NCBI GenBank assembly: GCA_017853815.1
Contig: JAFMIT010000088.1
Location: 1 to 6,630, forward strand
Reading direction: 5' to 3'
DNA: 6,630 nt
Source: Actinomycetota bacterium
GTDB taxonomy: Bacteria > Actinomycetota > Actinomycetes > S36-B12 > UBA5976
The position numbers and the translations under genes are program-made. Positions 1 through 6,216 of the stretch are shown piece after piece. The notes beneath the pieces are model-generated. The model saw only the letters and a program-made list of their open reading frames with translations. It was not told the origin of the DNA and did no database searches. Position 1 is the first letter of the stretch, and each line of letters begins with the position of its first letter.

Positions 1-171
1 AATCTTTTCGACGTTGCGGTACACGATGTAGCCCAAGGGCAACCAGGAGAAGATGCCTGGCGCGATACGGCGCACCATGCCAGCACGAACCAACAGCTTG
101 TGGCTCGGGACTTCGGCATCCGACGGGTCCTCACGCAAGGTTCGCAGGAAGAGCGACGACATCCGCAACAC
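1..171 (-). CDS. proS: Prolyl-tRNA synthetase, N-terminal 57 residues (cut by window edge)
   Basis: This is the 5' end of a cytoplasmic class II aminoacyl-tRNA synthetase that charges tRNA-Pro with proline. Only the first 57 codons lie in the window and the rest runs off the left edge. The translation contains the bacterial ProRS N-terminal signature: RMSSLFLRTLRED near residues 3-15, then EVPSHKLLVRAG around 20-31, then RRIAPGIFSWLPLG around 34-47, followed by YRNVEKI. These match bacterial-type ProRS closely from memory. The start is GTG at 169-171, with TTG at 166-168 an equal alternative. A Shine-Dalgarno AGGAG (177-181) sits 5 nt before the GTG and 8 nt before the TTG, while the first ATG (160-162) is 14 nt away and would cut into the conserved start. 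It follows the GNAT gene on the same strand after a 62-bp gap and may be read through from that operon or have its own promoter. Confidence 0.93.
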   Translation of the reverse strand, partial: MLRMSSLFLRTLREDPSDAEVPSHKLLVRAGMVRRIAPGIFSWLPLGYIVYRNVEKI

Positions 172-176
172 GGTTA

Positions 177-181
177 CTCCT
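177..181 (-). promoter_or_regulatory. Shine-Dalgarno of proS
   Basis: AGGAG on the minus strand, 5 nt before the GTG and 8 nt before the TTG candidate start. It supports a non-ATG start for proS, because the first in-frame ATG is too far downstream of it. Confidence 0.6.
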
Positions 182-206
182 AGTACTTAAGGTGGCAGAA
201 CCCTAA

Positions 207-220
207 ACCGCGCACGCGGT
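207..220 (-). other. Short perfect hairpin in the GNAT-proS gap
   Basis: ACCGCG and CGCGGT form a perfect 6-bp stem with only 2 bases between them, so the real loop would be 4 nt on a 5-bp stem. It lies 14 bp past the GNAT stop and about 35 bp before the proS start. On the minus strand it is followed by TTAGGGTTC rather than a run of T, so it would be at best a weak intrinsic terminator or attenuating structure. A TANNNT hexamer (TAGGGT, 200-205) just downstream could instead be a -10 box for proS, but no good -35 is visible. Confidence 0.25.
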
Positions 221-233
221 GCGAACCCGCAGG

Positions 234-1058
234 CTAGAAGAAAATGGTCTGATACTCAGCAATCGGCTGAAAGCCAAGCCGTCGGTACAACGCCAACGCT
301 GGCTTGTTGAAGTCATTGACATACAGACACACGTTGGGTGACCACTCGCGCTGAATGAGCGCGATGGCCGTAGCGAGCCATTGACGAGAGAGCCCGAGTC
401 CTCGCAACTCTGGATGCACCCAGACACCTTGGATTTGGCAGTAGTCATCGGTCACGCAGCCGACGTCTGTCTTGAAGCGAGTGATCCCTTGAGCGTCAGT
501 GACGCCGAACGCAAGGCCGCGCCGAATTGTGTCCTGCACCCGCATGCGATAGCCCATTCCTGAGAGCAAAGAGGGATCAATGTCGACTTCGGAGGTAAAC
601 ATCGCAGCGGACGCGCGGACATAGGAGTCGAGATCCGCAGCCGTCATCGAGCGAACGTCAGGGGCGGTCGGCTGCAGTTTTTGTTCGAGCACCATGTACG
701 GCTGAGAAGTCCGAATAAGGCGTGCAGCCGGCCAATGGCCATTGAGCAATTTCCACAGTGCCTCAACATCTCGGCGTTCACCGACAATAGATGCACATGT
801 TCGACCCTGTTCTTGAAGTCGATGAGCAAATGCCTCTACAGCAGCATCGGTTAAATCTGCGGGCACAAGATTTGGACCGACGTAAAGTGCACTGCGCAAT
901 TCGCCATCCTCATACCAACCCCAGAGCGGCGCTGACTGTTCGTCGACTCCGTCGTGAATTCGCGACCGAAAAAAGACATTGCGAGCCGGCTCTTTATTCA
1001 AGAACTGTAAAAGGTCAGCGAGGTCGTCAGATTGGAGAAGCTTGAAGCCAGTGAGCAT
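234..1058 (-). CDS. GNAT-family N-acetyltransferase (DUF4081-GNAT type, Rv2867c-like)
   Basis: A predicted cytoplasmic acetyl-CoA-dependent acyltransferase of 274 residues, acceptor unknown. The N-terminal half (about residues 1-128) lacks obvious catalytic motifs and resembles the DUF4081 region found before GNAT domains in actinobacteria. The C-terminal half (about 135-274) is a GNAT fold. Motif A is seen as IQGVWVHPELRGLGLS (209-224), whose R219-x-x-G222-x-S224 is the acetyl-CoA pyrophosphate loop in a slightly relaxed form. Motif B is seen as YVNDFNKPALALYRRLGF (246-263). The protein ends in a hydrophobic EYQTIFF tail, a form common in this family. I chose the ATG at 1056-1058, 13 nt after the ispG stop; an in-frame ATG at 1109 would add 17 residues lying inside ispG with no family resemblance. 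No clear Shine-Dalgarno is visible, so translation may be coupled to ispG. The same neighbour relation to ispG and rip1 occurs in M. tuberculosis as remembered. The family call is secure; the substrate is unknown. Confidence 0.88.
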   Translation of the reverse strand: MLTGFKLLQSDDLADLLQFLNKEPARNVFFRSRIHDGVDEQSAPLWGWYEDGELRSALYVGPNLVPADLTDAAVEAFAHRLQEQGRTCASIVGERRDVEALWKLLNGHWPAARLIRTSQPYMVLEQKLQPTAPDVRSMTAADLDSYVRASAAMFTSEVDIDPSLLSGMGYRMRVQDTIRRGLAFGVTDAQGITRFKTDVGCVTDDYCQIQGVWVHPELRGLGLSRQWLATAIALIQREWSPNVCLYVNDFNKPALALYRRLGFQPIAEYQTIFF

Positions 1059-1071
1059 GACAAAAGTCGTT

Positions 1072-2229
1072 CTAGACGACCGTGACGGTTGGCTCTCCAG
1101 AAGCATCACCCATAAGTTCTGCGAGCTTCATCGCTTCTTCAATCAGGGTCTCAACAATCTGCGCTTCGGGAACGGTCTTGACGACCTCACCCTTCACGAA
1201 AATTTGGCCTTTGCCGTTGCCGCTTGCGACACCGAGATCCGCTTCGCGAGCTTCGCCTGGTCCGTTCACGACGCATCCCATCACGGCGACGCGGAGTGGA
1301 ACTTCCATACCTTCAAGACCAGCAGTAACTTCATTTGCCAACTTGTAGACGTCGACCTGTGCGCGACCGCAGGATGGGCAGGAAACGATTTCGAGACCGC
1401 GTCGGCGCAAGTTGAGCGACTCCAAAATCTGGAGACCCACTTTGACTTCTTCGACGGGCGGTGCAGACAGTGACACACGGATCGTGTCGCCGATGCCCTG
1501 CGACAACAACGCACCGAATGCGACTGCTGACTTGATGGTGCCTTGGAATGCGGGACCGGCCTCGGTGACCCCAAGGTGCAGCGGATAGTCACATTGTTCA
1601 GAGAGCATTTGGTAGGCGCGAACCATCACCACAGGATCGTGGTGCTTGACCGAGATTTTGATGTCACGGAAATCATGTTCTTCAAAAAGGCTGGCTTCCC
1701 ACAGAGCACTCTCCACGAGCGCTTCTGGAGTTGCCTTGCCATATTTCTTCAAGAGTCGCGGATCGAGCGAACCTGCATTGACGCCGATGCGAATCGGCGT
1801 GCCGTGATCTTTCGCCGCCTGGGCGATCTCTTTGACCTTGTCATCGAACTGCTTGATGTTGCCGGGGTTCACGCGCACAGCAGCACAACCAGCTTCGATA
1901 GCAGCGAACACATACTTGGGCTGGAAATGAATATCGGCGATGACAGGGATGCCCGACTTCTTTGCGATTGCTGGAAGTGCATCTGCATCGTCCTGGCTCG
2001 GGACTGCAACACGCACAATCTGGCATCCAGAGGCAGTGAGCTCAGCGATCTGCTGCAGAGTGCTGTTGACGTCTGCGGTCAGAGTGGTTGCCATCGACTG
2101 CACGCTGATCGGAGCATCGCCGCCGACTTCGACTGGCTTGGAGTGGTGCTTCAACACCAACTTGCGGGTGAGGCGACGTGGCGAAATCACGGGTGCGGGC
2201 ATCTCTGGCATACCGAGCGAAACTGTCAT
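1072..2229 (-). CDS. ispG: 4-hydroxy-3-methylbut-2-enyl diphosphate synthase (flavodoxin-dependent IspG/GcpE)
   Basis: Catalyses the reductive ring opening of methylerythritol cyclodiphosphate to HMBPP, the penultimate step of the MEP isoprenoid pathway, in the cytoplasm, using a [4Fe-4S] cluster. The protein has 385 residues, the usual length for the bacterial two-domain form. Residues about 20-275 are the TIM barrel, with SVQSM (42-46), IADIHF (97-102), VRVNPGNIK (118-126) and IKISVKHHDPV (190-200). The C-terminal cluster domain carries CPSCG (C284, C287) and C319 in MGCVVNGPGEA, with E326 exactly seven residues on. This is the three-Cys plus Glu ligand set known for IspG, so the enzyme looks intact. 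The ATG at 2229 is supported by the MTV-LGMP N terminus shared with the mycobacterial protein, although the Shine-Dalgarno is weak (GGGA, 12 nt upstream). It starts 20 bp after rseP and ends 13 bp before the GNAT start, all on one strand, so an operon is likely. Confidence 0.98.
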   Translation of the reverse strand: MTVSLGMPEMPAPVISPRRLTRKLVLKHHSKPVEVGGDAPISVQSMATTLTADVNSTLQQIAELTASGCQIVRVAVPSQDDADALPAIAKKSGIPVIADIHFQPKYVFAAIEAGCAAVRVNPGNIKQFDDKVKEIAQAAKDHGTPIRIGVNAGSLDPRLLKKYGKATPEALVESALWEASLFEEHDFRDIKISVKHHDPVVMVRAYQMLSEQCDYPLHLGVTEAGPAFQGTIKSAVAFGALLSQGIGDTIRVSLSAPPVEEVKVGLQILESLNLRRRGLEIVSCPSCGRAQVDVYKLANEVTAGLEGMEVPLRVAVMGCVVNGPGEAREADLGVASGNGKGQIFVKGEVVKTVPEAQIVETLIEEAMKLAELMGDASGEPTVTVV

Positions 2230-2249
2230 GGGCCAAGTATCCCGCGAGA

Positions 2250-3557
2250 TTAGAACTGGAGCGAGACGGGCTTGATGATGTCGGCCAGAATCACGATCAA
2301 TCCGCTGAGCAGGAGCACTCCGGCCATCGCGTAGGTCAGCGGTAGGAGCTTGGCGGTATCGATGGGACCAGGGTCGGCTTTGTGGCGGAAACGATTGACC
2401 CGTCTGCGGATGCCCTCATACGAAGCGGCCGCCACATGTCCGCCATCAAGTGGCAGCACGGGCAGCAGGTTAAAGATGAACAAAAAGAGGTTCAGGCTCG
2501 CAGCAAGACCAAGAATTTCCAGAGCTTTCGAGCGAATACTGAGGTCGCTTGCGGCAATCTCGCCGCTGATGCGAGTTACACCGACCACGCTGATTGGCCC
2601 TTCGGGATCTCGAGGCGCCGAGGAAAACAGATTCTGGCCGAGACCGAGCAGTTTTGCGGGGAAAGCGCTGAGAGCTTCGAACGACCGCACGGTCATATTC
2701 CACATGGCGCGAGGCACAACAGAGACCGGCTGCTGCACCCACTCAACTCCAGGAGTTACTCCGAAAAACGGACGATGCAAGGTCACCCCAGTGGGGGCGC
2801 CGGTTTCATCGAGTTCTGGGTACGCGAGGTCTGCGAGCGCTACTGACTCTCGAAGAGTGGTGCCATCGACGCGTCGAACAACTAACTCCACGACATCGCC
2901 CGCTGCAGCACCCTTCAGCGAAGTTGCGATGTCTGACCATTGTGCGATGGTGCGGCCGTTGACAGAAATAATCTTGTCGTCAGCCACCAGACCGAGCGCC
3001 ATTGCGGGGGTTTGCCCAGCAGCCCCGCAGCCTGCGACCGTGCCAGCCCCCTCAGGGTCTGACTGCGTCGGCACACAGGTGACCACGCTGCCAATACTCG
3101 TTGAGTTCTGCGGAAGGCCGAGACCCACCAAAATTACGGTGAAAAGAATCGAGGCAATGATCAGATTCATGATGGGCCCGCCCAGCATGATGATGAGCCG
3201 CTGCCACACTGGCTTTGAATAAAACGTTCGGTGCTCTTCGCCTGGTTCAACCTCGCTCAAACTGTCCTCACGAGCGTTTTGCATCATTTCAGCCAGCCGA
3301 CCGGTCTTGCCAGCGTCGGACTCCCTCGCGGGCGGAAACATTCCGACAAGTTTCACGAAGCCACCTATCGGCAGCAATCGAATGTTGTACGTCGTTTCTC
3401 CGCGGGTCCAGCGGATCAAACGCGGTCCCATCCCAATCGAGTAATCAGGAACTTTGACGCCGAATTTCTTCGCGGGCAGCATGTGACCGACTTCGTGCAG
3501 ACCAATGGAAAGGGCAACGAACGTCAGCAAAATGACGATGCCAACAAACTCAAGCAT
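2250..3557 (-). CDS. rseP: Site-2 zinc metalloprotease, RseP/Rip1 family (M50)
   Basis: An integral membrane protease that cleaves substrates within the bilayer. In mycobacteria the homologue Rip1 cuts anti-sigma factors after a first site-1 cleavage; substrates here are inferred only by family. Length is 435 residues. The zinc motif HEVGH (H21, E22, H25) lies in transmembrane segment 1, which also spans residues about 2-20. A conserved GFVKLVGM loop follows (66-73), then the LGGPIMN segment (125-131) that opens TM2 (about 118-147). An extracytoplasmic PDZ-type domain (about 150-275) contains GLVADDKIISVNGRTI (189-204). The second catalytic motif, NLLPVLPLDGG (363-373, D371 the third zinc ligand), lies in TM3, and TM4 is about 404-428. 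All catalytic residues are present. Two cysteines (C161, C177) fall at the start of the extracytoplasmic region and could form a disulfide. The start is ATG at 3557, just after a strong purine run, and TM1 would be lost with any later start. It is first in the rseP-ispG-GNAT block; dxr, commonly upstream in actinobacteria, is absent. Confidence 0.96.
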   Translation of the reverse strand: MLEFVGIVILLTFVALSIGLHEVGHMLPAKKFGVKVPDYSIGMGPRLIRWTRGETTYNIRLLPIGGFVKLVGMFPPARESDAGKTGRLAEMMQNAREDSLSEVEPGEEHRTFYSKPVWQRLIIMLGGPIMNLIIASILFTVILVGLGLPQNSTSIGSVVTCVPTQSDPEGAGTVAGCGAAGQTPAMALGLVADDKIISVNGRTIAQWSDIATSLKGAAAGDVVELVVRRVDGTTLRESVALADLAYPELDETGAPTGVTLHRPFFGVTPGVEWVQQPVSVVPRAMWNMTVRSFEALSAFPAKLLGLGQNLFSSAPRDPEGPISVVGVTRISGEIAASDLSIRSKALEILGLAASLNLFLFIFNLLPVLPLDGGHVAAASYEGIRRRVNRFRHKADPGPIDTAKLLPLTYAMAGVLLLSGLIVILADIIKPVSLQF

Positions 3558-3560
3558 GCC

Positions 3561-3567
3561 CCTCCTC
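3561..3567 (-). promoter_or_regulatory. Strong Shine-Dalgarno of rseP with unusually short spacing
   Basis: GAGGAGG on the minus strand is followed by GGC and then the ATG, leaving only 3 nt after the full purine run (about 5 nt if GAGGA pairs). The match to the anti-Shine-Dalgarno is the best in the window, and it fixes the rseP start at 3557. Confidence 0.7.
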
Positions 3568-3691
3568 AGGTCTACAGCGGTTGAAGTGTTCGGTTCTAGT
3601 CTGACATGAGCCGTAAACCCTCGCGAGCGACAATCTGCAAAACACCCAATCCCTCACCAAGTCCTGACTATGGCATGGCGAAAAACCCGTT

Positions 3692-3697
3692 TATCCT
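3692..3697 (+). promoter_or_regulatory. Putative -10 box of gabT (leaderless)
   Basis: TATCCT fits the actinobacterial TANNNT -10 pattern and ends 6 nt before the gabT ATG, which places the expected transcription start at or next to the A of the ATG. No Shine-Dalgarno occurs in this stretch (CGCCCC lies between), which supports a leaderless mRNA. No convincing -35 hexamer is visible at 16-19 bp upstream. It is inferred from sequence only. Confidence 0.5.
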
Positions 3698-3703
3698 CGC
3701 CCC

Positions 3704-5047
3704 ATGACACATACCGCAGGCGGGCCAGCGTTGCCCCAAGAGCGCAAGATCATTACCGCAATTCCTGGCCCAAAGTCGGCCGAGTTATTGGCACGTCGAA
3801 ACGCAGCCGTGAGCGCTGGCGTCTCGGGCATGATGCCGGTGTTCGCAGTCGCAGCTGGCGACGGCGTGATTGTTGATGTCGACGGCAACTCCTTCATTGA
3901 CATGGGCGCGGGCATCGCTGTCACGAACGTTGGAAACGCAGCGCCAAAAGTTGTCGAAGCAGTGCAGCAACAAGTGGCCGCGTTCACGCATACGTGCTTC
4001 ATGGTCACGCCTTACTCTGGCTATGTCGAAGTTTGCGAGCAGCTCAATGAGCTGACGCCTGGAACGCATGCCAAGAAATCCGCATTGTTCAACAGCGGTG
4101 CCGAAGCAGTTGAAAACGCCGTCAAGGTCGCACGCGCCTATACCAAGCGCCAAGCTGTCGTCGTGTTCGAGCACGGCTACCACGGTCGCACCAACATGAC
4201 TATGGCCATGACCGCCAAGAACATGCCGTACAAGCATTCCTTCGGGCCATTCGCCTCCGAGGTCTACCGAGTGCCAGTGGCGTATCCCTTCCGCGATGAG
4301 CGTTCGGGTGCAGAAGTTGCTGCTGCCGCGATTAGTCGCATGGACAAAGAAGTGGGCGCGTCCAACATTGCGGCCATTGTGATTGAGCCGATTCAGGGAG
4401 AAGGTGGCTTCATCGCCCCGACGGCAGGTTTCTTACCTGCCATCGTTGAGTTTGCCAAAGCAAACGGCATCGTTTTTGTTGCAGATGAAATCCAGACTGG
4501 TTTCTGCCGCACCGGGCAATGGTTCGCTTGCGAACATGAAGGCATCGTCCCCGATCTCATCACGACCGCTAAGGGCATCGCGGGCGGCTTGCCTCTCGCG
4601 GGCCTCACAGGTCGTGCCGAAATCATGGACAGTGTGCATGCAGGAGGTCTCGGTGGCACCTATGGCGGAAATCCCATCGCGTGCGCAGCGGCGATAGCGT
4701 CGATTGAGACGATGAAAGAACTCGATCTGAATGCAAAGGCGAAAGCCATCGAAGAACTCATGATGCCGCGCCTCAAGGCGATGCAGTCGAAGTTCTCAGT
4801 TATTGGTGATGTCCGCGGACGCGGCGCCATGATTGCACTCGAGATGATCAAGCCAGGATCAATGGATCCCAATCCTGAAGTGACATCGGCTGTCGCAAAG
4901 GGTTGTCATGCAGCAGGCGTTGTGGTTTTGACCGCGGGCACGTACGGAAATGTCTTGCGCTTCTTGCCAGCACTCACCATGCCACATCACTTGCTCGCTG
5001 AAGCGCTCGACGAAATCGAAAAGCAATTCAGTATTGCGACTGCATAA
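3704..5047 (+). CDS. gabT: 4-aminobutyrate--2-oxoglutarate transaminase
   Basis: A PLP-dependent class III aminotransferase that converts GABA and 2-oxoglutarate to succinate semialdehyde and glutamate in the cytoplasm. Length is 447 residues, typical of the family. Key elements in order are IPGP (20-23), the actinobacterial GabT stretch FTHTCFMVTPY (94-104), the PLP phosphate loop NSGAEAVENAVK (130-141), HGYHGRT (157-163), EPIQGEGGF (228-236), DEIQTGF with D261 binding the pyridine nitrogen, TTAKGIAGGLPL with Schiff-base K290, GGTYGGNP (317-324) and R419 in NVLRFLPAL, which matches the arginine that binds the substrate carboxylate in GABA transaminases. Similarity to M. tuberculosis GabT (Rv2589) is high along the whole length as remembered. 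The ATG at 3704 is set by the -10-like TATCCT 6 nt before it, with no Shine-Dalgarno. It faces rseP divergently across 146 bp and ends 3 bp from the stop of the converging ureohydrolase gene. Related omega-aminotransferase substrates such as 5-aminovalerate or beta-alanine cannot be excluded. Confidence 0.95.
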   Translation: MTHTAGGPALPQERKIITAIPGPKSAELLARRNAAVSAGVSGMMPVFAVAAGDGVIVDVDGNSFIDMGAGIAVTNVGNAAPKVVEAVQQQVAAFTHTCFMVTPYSGYVEVCEQLNELTPGTHAKKSALFNSGAEAVENAVKVARAYTKRQAVVVFEHGYHGRTNMTMAMTAKNMPYKHSFGPFASEVYRVPVAYPFRDERSGAEVAAAAISRMDKEVGASNIAAIVIEPIQGEGGFIAPTAGFLPAIVEFAKANGIVFVADEIQTGFCRTGQWFACEHEGIVPDLITTAKGIAGGLPLAGLTGRAEIMDSVHAGGLGGTYGGNPIACAAAIASIETMKELDLNAKAKAIEELMMPRLKAMQSKFSVIGDVRGRGAMIALEMIKPGSMDPNPEVTSAVAKGCHAAGVVVLTAGTYGNVLRFLPALTMPHHLLAEALDEIEKQFSIATA

Positions 5048-5050
5048 GTC

Positions 5051-6076
5051 CTAGCGACCGTCGAGACGACCTTCGAGCAAGGGCTGACGTGGATTCCACT
5101 TCTCGCCACCTGCAAGATCGCGCCGACGGCGAGACATGGCTGAAAGCGCTTCGAGCACAATACGATTGGCAAGCATCACTGTAATTTCTGCATGGTCGTA
5201 TCCTGGGGCTACCTCGACGACGTCCATGCCAACGACTGGGACCTCATAACAGATGCGGCGCACCGCATCGAGAAGTTCGCGCGACGTGAGTCCCCCAGGT
5301 TCAGGCGTGCCAGTGCCTGGTGCGTGACCAGGATCAACCACATCGACGTCGACCGAGAGGAAGACGCCATCGCATTCATCCATTGCGATGCCCAATGCTT
5401 CGGTGAGGCATTCGTTGAAGCCACGCGCGACAATCTCAGTCATTTCGTAAGAACGCATTCCTTGAGCTGCCATCCACTCCAAGGTCTCGTCTTCTGGCCA
5501 GTAGCCGCGCAGACCAAGCTGGAGGAATCGATCTCCTCGAGCCGCACCCGACTCGATCAACCGACGCATTGGGTGTCCGTGGCCAATGAGCGAACCGAAC
5601 GTGATGTCACCAGTATCTGCATGAGCATCGAAGTGAATTACTGCCACTCGTCCCCAACCAACGCCGTGCGCAACGCCCGTGACATCGGGCCACGTGATGG
5701 TGTGATCGCCACCAAGAACTAACGGCACAGCGCCAGCTTCTGAAATCTTTCGAATCACCGCTTCGAGCGAATCGCACGACTTAGCTGCATCGCCGCTAAA
5801 CATTTCAACGTCGCCCGCATCAACGACCGTGAGGTCTTTCAACGCATCGGTGCGCAAGGCAAGCGAGGGGCGAGATCCGTCGTGTGGCAAGTAGTCAGTG
5901 CCGCGAATTGCTGATGGGCCGAATCGCGCACCGGCACGGTAAGACGTGCCACCATCAAAGGGCGCACCCACGATGACAACGTCAGCAGCAGCCAGAGCTG
6001 CGGCGTCATCGAGGTCGAGTGCGGGAATGCCAAGGAACGTGATGTCTGGGCCGAATTGAGCGCCGTATCGGGTCAT
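5051..6076 (-). CDS. speB: Ureohydrolase: agmatinase or guanidinobutyrase
   Basis: A binuclear-manganese enzyme of the arginase/agmatinase family that hydrolyses a guanidino group to urea plus an amine. Agmatine would give putrescine; 4-guanidinobutyrate would give GABA. From the ATG at 6076 the protein has 341 residues. The six metal ligands are all present: H125 in GGDHTIT, D150, H152 and D154 in HFDAHADTGD, and D243 and D245 in SVDVDVVDPG. The substrate-site loop GTGTPEPGG (254-262) and MDVVEVAPGYD (284-294) are also present. The chosen ATG lies exactly 6 nt after a TAGCGT -10-like box; an in-frame GTG at 6082 would add two residues but would overlap the start of the expected transcript. 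There is a short basic tail after the fold (about residue 314 on). It converges with gabT and diverges from a PuuB-like oxidase gene, a context suited to polyamine or guanidino catabolism. Family membership is secure; the substrate is not resolved. A guanidinopropionase or guanidine hydrolase is also conceivable. Confidence 0.93.
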   Translation of the reverse strand: MTRYGAQFGPDITFLGIPALDLDDAAALAAADVVIVGAPFDGGTSYRAGARFGPSAIRGTDYLPHDGSRPSLALRTDALKDLTVVDAGDVEMFSGDAAKSCDSLEAVIRKISEAGAVPLVLGGDHTITWPDVTGVAHGVGWGRVAVIHFDAHADTGDITFGSLIGHGHPMRRLIESGAARGDRFLQLGLRGYWPEDETLEWMAAQGMRSYEMTEIVARGFNECLTEALGIAMDECDGVFLSVDVDVVDPGHAPGTGTPEPGGLTSRELLDAVRRICYEVPVVGMDVVEVAPGYDHAEITVMLANRIVLEALSAMSRRRRDLAGGEKWNPRQPLLEGRLDGR

Positions 6077-6082
6077 GCCCAC

Positions 6083-6088
6083 ACGCTA
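6083..6088 (-). promoter_or_regulatory. Putative -10 box of the ureohydrolase gene (leaderless)
   Basis: TAGCGT on the minus strand fits TANNNT and is followed by GTGGGC and then the ATG at 6076, the same 6-nt spacing seen for gabT. No Shine-Dalgarno lies between. This favours the ATG over the upstream GTG as start. It is inferred from sequence only. Confidence 0.5.
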
Positions 6089-6095
6089 CCCCGTG

Positions 6096-6111
6096 GGCTG
6101 CGAAGGCTGCG
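6096..6111 (-). repeat. Tandem direct repeat GGCTGCG x2 upstream of the ureohydrolase gene
   Basis: GGCTGCG occurs at 6096-6102 and again at 6105-6111, a 9-bp period close to one helical turn. The second copy overlaps the position expected for the -35 element (6106-6111 with a 17-bp spacer). It could be a regulator-binding site in the divergent promoter region, or chance; two 7-bp copies are weak evidence. Confidence 0.3.
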
Positions 6112-6203
6112 CGTCATGGCTACAGTGTGGCTCTACAGATTTCTGAAGGGACTGGTGGGAACTCTCGGCATTGAGCCGACCTCCGTTCACCCGCCTTCTC
6201 ACC

Positions 6204-6208
6204 AGGAG
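6204..6208 (+). promoter_or_regulatory. Shine-Dalgarno of the FAD oxidoreductase gene
   Basis: AGGAG lies 8 nt before the ATG at 6217. It shows this gene is translated from a leadered transcript, unlike its divergent neighbour, and fixes the start codon. Confidence 0.7.
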
Positions 6209-6216
6209 CCTTCTCC

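Noticed and set aside
1059..1109. N-terminal extension of the GNAT protein to the ATG at 1109
   Set aside because: The 17 added residues lie inside ispG and look like ispG in another frame; the ATG at 1058 fits the gene order and the family start.
979..1473. 164-codon open frame on + across the ispG/GNAT junction
   Set aside because: It spans two well-supported genes on the other strand and shows no domain or initiation signal.
1543..2253. 236-codon open frame on + opposite ispG
   Set aside because: Antisense to the highly conserved ispG; the translation has no family resemblance and the frame is open only because of codon bias on the other strand.
2350..3222. 290-codon open frame on + opposite rseP
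   Set aside because: It lies wholly antisense to a gene with intact catalytic motifs. Its translation is Ser/Arg/Thr/Pro-rich without a recognisable fold and it has no Shine-Dalgarno, so it is a by-product of the codon use of rseP.
3620..3627. CTCGCGAG palindrome in the rseP-gabT gap as an operator
   Set aside because: An 8-bp perfect palindrome of CG-type bases is expected by chance at this GC, and it does not extend or repeat nearby.
5054..5075. CGTC-GA-GACG inverted repeat just inside the ureohydrolase 3' end as a terminator
   Set aside because: The stem is 4 bp with a 2-nt centre and no T run on either strand, too weak to call.
5192..5722. 176-codon open frame on + opposite the ureohydrolase gene
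   Set aside because: Antisense shadow of a gene with all metal ligands conserved; no recognisable protein features.
6077..6082. GTG start for the ureohydrolase, two codons upstream of the ATG
   Set aside because: It would sit directly after the -10 box and upstream of the expected transcript start; the ATG at 6076 has the same geometry as gabT.
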